Made by a program: the position numbers and the translations under genes
DNA from: Paenibacillus xylanivorans
GTDB lineage: Bacteria > Bacillota > Bacilli > Paenibacillales > Paenibacillaceae
DNA length: 64,000 nucleotides
Reading direction: 5' to 3'
NCBI RefSeq assembly: GCF_001280595.1
Contig: NZ_LITU01000045.1
Span: 1-64,000 of the forward strand
The notes under the pieces: model-generated
Seen by the model: only the letters and a program-made list of their open reading frames with translations
The model's database searches: none
Told to the model about the DNA's origin: nothing
Part shown: positions 53,856 to 61,774 of the stretch, in pieces
Layout: each line of letters opens with the position of its first letter
Numbering within the stretch: the first letter of the stretch is position 1

Positions 53856-54698
53856 TTATACCGTCTCGCTTCGTATCCAGCACAGTCCGATCGTTCCTGC
53901 ACCTGCATGAATTCCTACCACAGGGATAAAAGGCATAATTTCTGTTTTTAAACGGGGAAGCAAATCTGCAATCTGCTGTTTGATTGTAACGGCTTCTTCC
54001 TGATTATTCGCATGCATAATACAAACATGTTTTACTTTCCCCATATCCACCTTAAGCACATCCAGCATGCGCTGTTTGGCCCGTTTAAACGTACGTATTT
54101 TCTCATTCACAACCACTTTGCCCTCTTCAAATCGTAAGAGCAGATGAATTTTCAACAATTGGCTAAGGATAAGCTGGGTCCCCGACACACGACCACTGCG
54201 GTGAAGATTCTGGAGACTCGCCGGAATGAGGTAAAAGGACATGTTCTCTATCATCTGTTCGATATGAATTTTGATCTCGGATGCTGAATAGCCTTGCTTC
54301 TGCCATTCCAGTCCTTGCAAGATCATCTCCCGCAACGGATATGCACCTGCTCTGGAATCAATGGCGGTAATCGTCACACCTGCGATCTCGGCAGCCTGCA
54401 TCGATGTATGCAACGTTCCGCTAAGTTCAGTGGAGCAATGAATGGTAATGATCTCATCGTACTGGCCTTTCAACGACTCATACAGTTCAATAAACTCGCC
54501 AATCGGCGGCTGTGAACTGCTTGCCCGTGATGCCTCGCCAAGTTTCTCATAGAACAGTTCCGACGAGATGTCCTCCGTCTCCCGGTAACATTCCTCTCCA
54601 AATACAATGCGCAGAGGTACGATGTAAACATGATTCTGCTCAGCAAATAGCGGATCGAGTGTGCTCGTACTGTCCGTGACCCATGCAATTTTCCTCAT
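53856..54698 (-). CDS. DegV-family fatty-acid-binding protein
   Basis: The 280-residue DegV protein binds a fatty acid; members act as FakB-type partners of a fatty-acid kinase. Start IAWVTDSTSTLD and ITIHCSTELSGTLHTS are the two binding motifs, with GAYPLREMI and the late HAGAGTIGLCW. The ATG at 54698 follows GAGAAGGTTGGA; a longer frame has no site. No FakA gene is adjacent. Confidence 0.9.
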   Translation of the reverse strand: MRKIAWVTDSTSTLDPLFAEQNHVYIVPLRIVFGEECYRETEDISSELFYEKLGEASRASSSQPPIGEFIELYESLKGQYDEIITIHCSTELSGTLHTSMQAAEIAGVTITAIDSRAGAYPLREMILQGLEWQKQGYSASEIKIHIEQMIENMSFYLIPASLQNLHRSGRVSGTQLILSQLLKIHLLLRFEEGKVVVNEKIRTFKRAKQRMLDVLKVDMGKVKHVCIMHANNQEEAVTIKQQIADLLPRLKTEIMPFIPVVGIHAGAGTIGLCWIRSETV

Positions 54699-55002
54699 TC
54701 CAACCTTCTCTCTTGCCGGATTGTTAAGCTGTATCCTCAATCGTCAGGCACATGCTCGGCGGATTATTTAAAATTTGAATAGTTTATATTGTAAACGTTT
54801 GCGTTCTTGCCCCTCAATTATAAAGGAACGGACAAACCGCTGTCTTGTGGCGCATTGTTGAACAGCCTCATTTCTTCCGGTATATGCCAAAAAAATGTCT
54901 TGCCTGTGAAGGAATAAATTGGTATGCTGTTGTCCTTCTCTCTTTTTCGCCTTGACTGAAGTGAACGGGACCGCCGTTCAACCAACTTATCGGAGGTGTC
55001 AC
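54699..55002. other. Divergent intergenic region
   Basis: This 304-base gap between the divergent degV and ABC-2 permease genes is AT-rich at 54760-54810 (AAAATTTGAATAGTTTATATTG) and should hold both promoters. I see no convincing operator, terminator or RNA structure. Confidence 0.4.
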
Positions 55003-55779
55003 ATGCTTTATTTCACTCTGGCTTCCAAAGCCTACTCCCGGAATCTGCAATACCGCGGTGCCCACATGGTACATAACCTGGCAAGCGCCATGTTCGGTTA
55101 CATGTATGCCTGTCTCTGGATCGGCATCGGGGCCGACCACTCTCTCGGAGAATACGGGACACAGGGGATGGTCAGTTACATTGCCTTTACGCAATCCTCT
55201 CTCTGGATCTCGGGTTTTCTCACCAATGGACTGGGTATTCCACTCACGGTAAGGACAGGGCAGATCGCGCTTGATCTCATGAGGCCGGTTCATCTGTTTA
55301 CCCACCTGATGGCACGTGAATGGGGGCAGGTTGCCTACCAGTTCGTGTACAAAAGCATTCCAATTTACTTGCTCTTCTCCATCGTATTTTCTCTGCAATG
55401 GCCCTCAGAAGCTTCAACCCTGCTATTTGCCGCAATTGGTCTTGCCGGCGCATCCTATTTATCCATCTGTATGAATTACATTATTGGCGCCACCGCGATG
55501 TGGACTACGGAGTCCTCCTGGCTGCATTGGGGCAATCACGCCATGATGAATCTGCTCGCTGGTTTCTTCATTCCGCTGGAATGGCTGCCAGACTGGCTTG
55601 AACGAATTGCCTGGTTATCTCCCTATCCTTTCCTGCTCTATGTCCCGACCCGAATCTATCTGGGTTATGAAAATGGCTCCTTGTTATGGGGAACCTTGAT
55701 TTGGTGCGTCCTCATGACATTCGTCTGTCTGGCGATAACCCAGGTACTACGCCGTAAAGTGGAGGTGCAGGGCGGATGA
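55003..55779 (+). CDS. ABC-2 type permease, first subunit
   Basis: The 258-residue membrane protein has about six membrane segments and is of the COG4587/DUF990-type that pairs with a COG3694 permease. Motifs include LTNGLGIPLTVRTGQIALDLMRPVHLF and FFIPLEWLPDWLERIAWLSPYPF. The start at 55003 follows GGAGGTGTCAC. It overlaps the next permease gene by ATGA. The exported substrate is unknown. Confidence 0.88.
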   Translation: MLYFTLASKAYSRNLQYRGAHMVHNLASAMFGYMYACLWIGIGADHSLGEYGTQGMVSYIAFTQSSLWISGFLTNGLGIPLTVRTGQIALDLMRPVHLFTHLMAREWGQVAYQFVYKSIPIYLLFSIVFSLQWPSEASTLLFAAIGLAGASYLSICMNYIIGATAMWTTESSWLHWGNHAMMNLLAGFFIPLEWLPDWLERIAWLSPYPFLLYVPTRIYLGYENGSLLWGTLIWCVLMTFVCLAITQVLRRKVEVQGG

Positions 55780-56576
55780 AAACAACTTCCTGGTTCTCTT
55801 TATATAAAATGCTCATTCGAACAAGCATCCGCAGTCGGATGCAATACAAGTTCAATTTCATCATGGGCTCCGTTCTGGCCGCATTGATTCAAATCTCCGA
55901 GTTTCTGATGGTTGCTCTGGTGCTGCACAAATTCGGAGCCATTAAAGGCTGGTCTCTTCATGAAATTGGTTACCTCTTCGCGATCATGACCCTATCCAAG
56001 ACACTATATCGAACGTTTGGCAACGAAGTGCATCATCTGGAAAAATATTTAGTCGGCGGCGAACTCGATCAACTGTTAACCCGACCCATGCCCGTATTGC
56101 TGGCATTACTGCCACAAAACTTCCGCATCATGGCTGGTGAAGTGTTACAAGGCGGGTTTATTCTCTGTTGGTCTCTGGCAGGCATCATGCATAGCGGACA
56201 GATCGGCTGGACTGTCATCCCCTTCTCTCTGCTCGTCATCCTGACCGGAGCCATTATTCTTTTTTCGATTGGGCTTGCCACGGCAACGCTTGGATTCTGG
56301 ACCACACGTATTGAGGAGCTGCAGACCATCACTGAGGATGCAGCGCGTACGGCTGCTCAATATCCCCTGACGTTGTATCCCAAATGGATGTCTGGCATTC
56401 TGCTGACCGTAATCCCGGTAGGTTTCGTCAACTATGTTCCGTCACTCTATCTGCTTCGCGGCGAACTAGGTGCATGGGTTCTTGTTGCCATTGTCGTTGT
56501 GGCCGTCCTGAGTCTGGCCGCAAGTCTGCGTTTCTGGAAATTCGGTTTAACCAAATATCAAAGTACAGGTAGCTAA
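55776..56576 (+). CDS. ABC-2 type permease, second subunit
   Basis: The 266-residue membrane protein is of the COG3694 type, with six predicted membrane segments and the conserved VGGELDQLLTRPMPVLLALLP loop near 90-110. It forms a heterodimeric exporter with the first permease. The ATGA overlap suggests coupled translation. It is followed after 16 bases by the ATPase gene. Confidence 0.88.
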   Translation: MKTTSWFSLYKMLIRTSIRSRMQYKFNFIMGSVLAALIQISEFLMVALVLHKFGAIKGWSLHEIGYLFAIMTLSKTLYRTFGNEVHHLEKYLVGGELDQLLTRPMPVLLALLPQNFRIMAGEVLQGGFILCWSLAGIMHSGQIGWTVIPFSLLVILTGAIILFSIGLATATLGFWTTRIEELQTITEDAARTAAQYPLTLYPKWMSGILLTVIPVGFVNYVPSLYLLRGELGAWVLVAIVVVAVLSLAASLRFWKFGLTKYQSTGS

Positions 56577-56592
56577 GGAGGAGAGTATCGTC

Positions 56593-57567
56593 ATGACTAT
56601 GATTATAGCGCGGCATCTGCAAAAGGAGTTCAAAACACCTGTGGTACGCGAGGGCCGGTTCTCCGGGCTTCGCACCTTGTTTTCACGTGAATATCTGTCC
56701 AAAGAAGCGGTTCGAGACATTAGCTTTGATATTGGCAAAGGAGAGTTTGTTGGATATATCGGCCCCAATGGGGCTGGCAAATCCACCACGATCAAAATGC
56801 TGACGGGTATCCTTCATCCGACCTCGGGTGAGGTATTGCTCGATGGCATGAATCCACACCAGGAAAGACGCCGCACGGTTGGACGCCTCGGTGTCGTGTT
56901 CGGACAGCGCAGCCAGCTCTGGTGGGATCTGCCCGTGAAGGATTCGTATGATATTTTGGCCGAGATGTACGGAGTCCGTGCCGAGGACAAAACGAAACGA
57001 TTAGCCCAGTTCGCCGAGCTGCTGGATCTTGAATCATTCTGGGCCACACCTGTCCGCAAGCTCTCGCTTGGACAGCGGATGCGTGCTGATCTGGCAGCTT
57101 CCATGCTGCATGACCCGGAACTTCTTTTTCTCGATGAACCGACGATTGGACTGGATGTGAACGCGAAGCGGAACATTCGTCAATTTCTTCGTACATTAAA
57201 TGAGGAGTTTGGCAAAACGATTTTGCTGACCACCCATGACATGGACGACATTGAGCAGTTATGCAGTCGCGTGATGGTAATCAACCACGGTCAGCTTACG
57301 TATGACGGATCGATCCCTTCCCTGCGGGATGCCATCGGTCTGCCAACGCTTATCCGGGTGACATACCGCGGTTCGTTTCATATCCCGGATGCCATATCAT
57401 CCGCCATTCAAATTACAAGGGCAGAGGGCCAGATCGTCACTGTCGAGGTGAACCGAAAAGAGTGGAGCACGATGGACATTCTGAAGCAGCTCGAGCAATG
57501 GGGCGAGATTGAAGATGTTGAGATGAAAGAACCGGATTTCGAGGATATTATTCATCGGGCATATTGA
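56593..57567 (+). CDS. ABC exporter ATPase, COG4586 type
   Basis: The 324-residue ATPase has Walker A GPNGAGKST, signature LSLGQRMRADLAASML, Walker B LLFLDEPTIGLD, and switch His in LLTTHDMDD. The N-terminal VVREGRFSGLRTLFSREYLSKEAV insertion is a mark of the COG4586 group. It starts behind AAGGAGGAGAGTATCGTC and completes the three-gene exporter. Confidence 0.92.
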   Translation: MTMIIARHLQKEFKTPVVREGRFSGLRTLFSREYLSKEAVRDISFDIGKGEFVGYIGPNGAGKSTTIKMLTGILHPTSGEVLLDGMNPHQERRRTVGRLGVVFGQRSQLWWDLPVKDSYDILAEMYGVRAEDKTKRLAQFAELLDLESFWATPVRKLSLGQRMRADLAASMLHDPELLFLDEPTIGLDVNAKRNIRQFLRTLNEEFGKTILLTTHDMDDIEQLCSRVMVINHGQLTYDGSIPSLRDAIGLPTLIRVTYRGSFHIPDAISSAIQITRAEGQIVTVEVNRKEWSTMDILKQLEQWGEIEDVEMKEPDFEDIIHRAY

Positions 57568-57662
57568 CTGGCCTATTTTATTCAGATCTGGATGAGGGCC
57601 TGTTCGAATGCCGTTACATGCGGGAGGGACATGACGTAATGTAATAACGGAGGTGAAGTGTC

Positions 57663-58340
57663 ATGCTTGTGACCAAACACACACTCGCTGCATCCAGTGC
57701 ACACGCCACTCCCTATTACATCGTTCGAGGCATGAATCACGGCCCTGTCATCATGATTACATCCGGAGTTCACGGAAACGAAACCGCGAGTATGGCTGCT
57801 GCACAGAAGCTCGCAGATGACTGTATGACAGGGCGGCTACACGTGCTTCGCGGACTCCTCATCATTGTTCCACGGGTGAATCAGAAGGCTTATCGAAACA
57901 ACAGCCGAGGAAAACCTGATTTAAACCGCATGTTCCCCCGTCAAGTCTCTGGGAAAGCCAAACATCCGCTTGCTTCCGCCGTCTTCCAGCTTGCCCGTCA
58001 ACATGGACCGGACTGGTGGCTGGATCTGCATGAAGCCAACGGATTATCCCAACGCAGCTCACGGGTACTGGGACAAACCTTGATCACCAATCCAGGCAGC
58101 AGGGCTGCTCCGGTATGCAAACGAATAATAGGGCGAATGAATCGTTCGATTCCCATTCGTGACAGGCACTTCAACCTGAAGCAGCACGAGTTGCCCGGTT
58201 CAGCACGAACAGCCGCAGCTCGTCTGCTGCAAGCGCGCTCGGTTACGGTGGAGACCTGCTGGAGTCTGAACCGTTCGGACCGGATCAAGTATCAGACGGA
58301 AATTGTCCACCATTTCCTGCGCGAAGCAGGCTTGTTTTGA
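57663..58340 (+). CDS. M14-like zinc deacylase, succinylglutamate desuccinylase/aspartoacylase type
   Basis: The 225-residue protein has the zinc motif HGNE (SGVHGNETASM, residues 36-46), the substrate loop PDLNRMFP, the second zinc His in DLHEANG, and a late catalytic Glu in VTVETCWSL. It is smaller than most family members. It may remove an acyl or amide group from an N-acyl amino acid or peptide. It lies 95 bases after the exporter ATPase behind GGAGGTGAAGTGTC, so a functional link with the exporter is possible. Confidence 0.78.
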   Translation: MLVTKHTLAASSAHATPYYIVRGMNHGPVIMITSGVHGNETASMAAAQKLADDCMTGRLHVLRGLLIIVPRVNQKAYRNNSRGKPDLNRMFPRQVSGKAKHPLASAVFQLARQHGPDWWLDLHEANGLSQRSSRVLGQTLITNPGSRAAPVCKRIIGRMNRSIPIRDRHFNLKQHELPGSARTAAARLLQARSVTVETCWSLNRSDRIKYQTEIVHHFLREAGLF

Positions 58341-58363
58341 ATCGTTATGAAAGCCGGAAACAT

Positions 58364-58426
58364 AAAGACACCTTCAAAGATATCTCTCACGCCAGACGCG
58401 TCAGAGATGATACTTTGAAGGTGTTT
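58364..58426. terminator. Bidirectional terminator after the zinc deacylase gene
   Basis: Long inverted repeat with AAAGACACCTTCAAAG (58364-58379) and CTTTGAAGGTGTTT (58413-58426). It serves the plus-strand operon and the minus-strand merR gene. Confidence 0.8.
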
Positions 58427-58461
58427 ATTGGTTAAAGGGTTATTTTATGAATGAAGTTACC

Positions 58462-58869
58462 TTACGAATTCTCATCTTCCTTATTGATTCGGAAAGATTT
58501 AATATAATTGTGAATATCGTGCTCTGGTGTCATGAGCAGCCCGGCAAGAAGCGTCTGCATCTGCTGCAGGTTATCGATATGCAACTGGATCTCAGCAATT
58601 CGGTCACGTACGAGTTCTTTTAATGCTTCACTCTCCATGTCCTCCTGACTGAGCAGCTTCAACGTATCCTGTATTTCCTTTAAGGAATAACCCAGCGATT
58701 GAGCATCCTTAATGAATTTGATCTTAACCAGATAATCCTCGGTATACACACGATATCCATTGGACGAACGACGGGGAGCAGGCAGAATACCGCTGTCCTC
58801 GTAATACCGAAGCGTTGCCATGCTCACACCCGTACGTTTGGCCAACTCTCCTCTTGTCATCGTTTTCAT
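58462..58869 (-). CDS. MerR-family regulator
   Basis: The 135-residue protein has an N-terminal winged helix (MTRGELAKRTGVSMATLRYYEDSGILPAPRRSSNGYRVY) and a dimerising coiled coil (about 75-115), with a short tail. No cysteine pattern for metal sensing is visible. It starts 25 bases after the hydrolase gene and is co-transcribed with it, downstream of a 22-bp palindrome inside a 19-base promoter spacer. It therefore should control its own operon. Confidence 0.92.
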   Translation of the reverse strand: MKTMTRGELAKRTGVSMATLRYYEDSGILPAPRRSSNGYRVYTEDYLVKIKFIKDAQSLGYSLKEIQDTLKLLSQEDMESEALKELVRDRIAEIQLHIDNLQQMQTLLAGLLMTPEHDIHNYIKSFRINKEDENS

Positions 58870-58894
58870 GCCTACTCCTCCATCCTTCTACGCA

Positions 58895-60376
58895 TTAATC
58901 CGCCTGCTTGCTGCGCAGCTTGGTATACTTGGTATCATAGGTGGCCTCGGGGAAACGGACTGCCGGCCCTTCCAGTAAAGGCTGCTCCTCTTCCCCCTTT
59001 AAGTAACGGTCAAAGAATGCCAATGTATACGATCTTGTAATGTCCACATTATGCTCAGGCGTCATGCCCTTGGCAAACATTTTAGGTGAAATTAACGGGA
59101 TATCCGTGAAACTCTGATGGAAGAAATGATCCACGGTCAAGTAATACGTGTCATTGAGACTGCTTGTCATCACCCGATCCAAATCCGGTTCAAACTCGGG
59201 ATAAAATACTTTATCCTTGGCAGCGGCATTCGGGTCCAAACTTTTGGCTGTTCCACCCGACATGATATACATAAACGGCTGTTTCAAGGCTGTCGTGGAT
59301 ACGGTCCCCCAGAATCCGCCTTCCAAACTGAGTCCTGCTTTGAAACGGCTATCCTGCGCCAGCGCTTCCGCTGTTGTCGCACCACCGTAGGAGTGACCAA
59401 AGATACCGACATGATCCAGATCAAGTTTGCCTTCGAGCAGTTGATTCGGATCATGTTTATTCCACTGGGTGAGCGTATCCAGTACAAAGCTTGCGTCAGC
59501 TGCACGAATACCAACACCTTCTATATTATGTTGATATAGTTCCTCTGACGTTGGATAGTCAGGATCCGGCTCATAAGAAGCAACATGTCCATCCGGGAAT
59601 GTCACTTGAGCAGATGTATATGGATGGTCGATTCCAACAACAATGTAGCCGTGGCTTACAAGTTCCTCAATCGCGGTCATACTTTGAAAGCGTGCTGAGC
59701 GTATTCCAGGTGAGAACAGCAATACTGGATATTTGCTCTGTGCGGAAGACACCCCAGCGCCTTTTACAACATGCGTGGGAATCGTGTCAAGGTAACTGAA
59801 CACCATCGGTGGAATTCCAAATACGAGACTGATCGCCTCTCCCAACTCGGCAGGATAATGCTCGAGCGGCAATCCTTCGGCTGTTTCCTGGTCTACAGGA
59901 TACCAGACATTGATCATCAGTTCTCGCTTATCACCCGCTTCAGCCGTCTTGGTCTCTTCCCGGGTTTCATCCGTTAGCTGCTGCGAATAGGTGCCTATGG
60001 CGAATGAACCTGTCGGTTCAGGCATCGTGAATGCAGGGAAAAGCGACGTCAACACCATTGAACCTGCGCTGAGAGCCAGGACCAGAATGGATGCCAAAAT
60101 GATTTTGAACCACGAACGACGTTTCTGTTTCTGCATATTTTGAATATTGTGCCCAGACGTCCACAGTTGAACAGCCAATACAATTAGTATAACAAGGGCC
60201 ACGATATAGGTGGGCAGCAACTGCACACGAAAATGATCAATTACCCTATGCAACAGAATTGCCAGTACCAGTGCCGACAACGTACCGACTTTCACTGCCC
60301 GACGTTTGGTAGTCGTCAACATAACTACTGCGCTAATAACCGTCACGATGACTAAAATCCATTCCAAAATTCTCAT
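58895..60376 (-). CDS. Membrane-anchored alpha/beta hydrolase, PAF-acetylhydrolase-like
   Basis: The 493-residue protein has four N-terminal membrane segments (about residues 3-22, 30-48, 57-76, 96-118) and an outer alpha/beta-hydrolase domain. The nucleophile is the Ser of FGHSYGGATT near 330; the oxyanion strand LLFSPGIRSAR and GIDHPYTSAQ precede it, and a late His is in TVDHFFHQS. The fold resembles platelet-activating-factor acetylhydrolase and dienelactone hydrolases. The substrate is unknown. The ATG at 60376 follows GGAGGTAAGGTCA. Confidence 0.85.
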   Translation of the reverse strand: MRILEWILVIVTVISAVVMLTTTKRRAVKVGTLSALVLAILLHRVIDHFRVQLLPTYIVALVILIVLAVQLWTSGHNIQNMQKQKRRSWFKIILASILVLALSAGSMVLTSLFPAFTMPEPTGSFAIGTYSQQLTDETREETKTAEAGDKRELMINVWYPVDQETAEGLPLEHYPAELGEAISLVFGIPPMVFSYLDTIPTHVVKGAGVSSAQSKYPVLLFSPGIRSARFQSMTAIEELVSHGYIVVGIDHPYTSAQVTFPDGHVASYEPDPDYPTSEELYQHNIEGVGIRAADASFVLDTLTQWNKHDPNQLLEGKLDLDHVGIFGHSYGGATTAEALAQDSRFKAGLSLEGGFWGTVSTTALKQPFMYIMSGGTAKSLDPNAAAKDKVFYPEFEPDLDRVMTSSLNDTYYLTVDHFFHQSFTDIPLISPKMFAKGMTPEHNVDITRSYTLAFFDRYLKGEEEQPLLEGPAVRFPEATYDTKYTKLRSKQAD

Positions 60377-60409
60377 TGACCTTACCTCCAACATGTTGTA
60401 ATACATCAA

Positions 60410-60440
60410 GGATAAACCTTGAAGTATACTTCAAGGTCAA
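60410..60440 (-). promoter_or_regulatory. MerR-type promoter with 22-bp palindrome
   Basis: On the minus strand a -35 TTGACC (60435-60440), a 19-base spacer, and a -10 TTATCC (60410-60415). The palindrome at 60416-60437 (ACCTTGAAGTA and its complement) fills the spacer. A 19-base spacer with a dyad is the classic MerR arrangement. It lies 34 bases upstream of the hydrolase start codon. Confidence 0.82.
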
Positions 60441-60481
60441 GGTAGAAAAACGAGAAACATACATTCATGGATTACACGTGC

Positions 60482-60537
60482 AAAAACCCGATAAACGACG
60501 ACGCCAGAAGTGGCTTGTACGTACACATTATCGGGCT
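60482..60537 (-). terminator. Terminator after the lipoprotein gene
   Basis: CCCGATAA pairs with TTATCGGG at a distance of 33 bases and is followed by TTTTTG on the minus strand. Confidence 0.65.
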
Positions 60538-60549
60538 GTAATCATCGAT

Positions 60550-60996
60550 TTATTCTTCCACAGTTACCTTCGTTCGGGGCATGGTATGCATTGCACCAGC
60601 AGTGACATGGACCTGAACGATATAGACTCCGGATTGCTCAAACGTATAGCTTGCTTCATACAATCCTTCACCTGCTGATTTCGCGGTGATTGCTCCCTTG
60701 GCTTCAAGTTCTTCTGAACTCATCATACCTTGTTCCAGAGAAGGTGCCTCAGGTTCGTCCTGTTCATTCCAGATCTGAAACTGCACATGGTCCGCATCAT
60801 TCACAGGCTGCCCCCCTTGTGTAAGCTGGATTTGCAGGGCAACATTTTTCTTAATGGACACCTTGTCCGGTACCATGAGCTTTACCCTGATCATCTCCGG
60901 CATCTCACCCGACTGGGACTGCTTCTGTTCCGAACACCCTACAATCAGGAGGGTCAGAATGATGAATGGCATGAACCAACGGACTTGTCCGTTCAT
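60550..60996 (-). CDS. YtkA/FixH-like lipoprotein
   Basis: The 148-residue lipoprotein has a signal peptide with lipobox LIVGC (cysteine about 20), then a beta-sandwich like YtkA or the outer part of FixH (VKLMVPDKVSIKKNVALQIQLTQGGQPVNDADHVQFQIW, AGEGLYEASYTFEQSGVYIVQVHVTAG). Such proteins are often near oxidase or copper-handling genes. The start at 60996 follows GAAAGGACAGATAATTG. It lies 19 bases after the bdbC gene. Confidence 0.82.
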   Translation of the reverse strand: MNGQVRWFMPFIILTLLIVGCSEQKQSQSGEMPEMIRVKLMVPDKVSIKKNVALQIQLTQGGQPVNDADHVQFQIWNEQDEPEAPSLEQGMMSSEELEAKGAITAKSAGEGLYEASYTFEQSGVYIVQVHVTAGAMHTMPRTKVTVEE

Positions 60997-61015
60997 CAAT
61001 TATCTGTCCTTTCTT

Positions 61016-61468
61016 TTATAAAGAAGATTTTGGTGTTTTGCCAATTCCCCACAGCATAACAATAATGATGATAAATGCGATCAGTGCAAGCAAAGGAATG
61101 GTAATGAAACCAAACCAGTTCAAGTAATCGGTATAACACGGAATTTGGCCGCATGCCACTGCACTACCCGTTGCCGAGTAGATACGCTGAATCGTCACAT
61201 GGTATAGCGAGATCCCGCCTCCGATGAAACTGAGCGGAAGAACATATTTGGTGATGCCCACGTCATCCTTGAAGTAGGCAATACCCAGTAAAATCGTTAA
61301 CGGATACATGAAGATCCGTTGGAACCAGCACAGATCACAGGGGATATATCCCTTAATCTCACTAAAATAAAGGCTGCCTCCAGTCGCAATGACTGATACG
61401 GCCCAGGCAATAAACAGACGGGTATCAATATTTTTTGCCCGTCGCTCAGGCTTTGAAGCTGTGTCCAT
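61016..61468 (-). CDS. bdbC: Thiol-disulfide oxidoreductase of the DsbB/BdbC family
   Basis: The 150-residue membrane protein has four membrane segments and two redox Cys pairs: CDLC (about 44-47, before WFQRIFMYP) and CGQIPC (about 105-110). The family member BdbC reoxidises the thiol oxidase BdbD with quinone, making disulfides in exported proteins. No bdbD gene follows in this window. The gene heads a two-gene unit with the lipoprotein. Confidence 0.92.
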   Translation of the reverse strand: MDTASKPERRAKNIDTRLFIAWAVSVIATGGSLYFSEIKGYIPCDLCWFQRIFMYPLTILLGIAYFKDDVGITKYVLPLSFIGGGISLYHVTIQRIYSATGSAVACGQIPCYTDYLNWFGFITIPLLALIAFIIIIVMLWGIGKTPKSSL

Positions 61469-61774
61469 CCGCTTGAACCCCCTCTTCTTGTTTGATCATA
61501 CCGAATAATAATACAACATACATGACTCCAACGGGCTAGTGATTACGATTATGTACAGTCCATCACCGCATCCTGATAAATAACATGTTGCAGTGAGGTT
61601 GCTGACTTCCTTGATTATACCAAATATTTGAATATTTTGATGTGGCCTTTTTGCGTCCAAGTTATACAGATTGGATTGCAAGTTCACCAAGTAAAATGAG
61701 GTGGAGCCGCTGAAACGACAAAAAAAAGCTGCCGTATGGGGCAGCTTTTTTCGTACTTCTTTTATGAATAGTAA
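61469..61774. other. Intergenic region between bdbC and the helical repeat protein
   Basis: The 306-base gap holds the strong terminator at 61721-61751 and the promoter area of bdbC near 61490-61560. I see no gene or operator. Confidence 0.5.
61721..61751 (-). terminator. Terminator of the helical repeat protein gene
   Basis: AAAAAAAGCTGCC pairs with GGGCAGCTTTTTT around a short loop; T run on both sides. It lies about 25 bases past the stop. Confidence 0.88.

Noticed and set aside
54868..55398. Minus-strand open frame of 176 codons
   Set aside because: Opposite the first ABC-2 permease, which has clear membrane segments and a good ribosome site.
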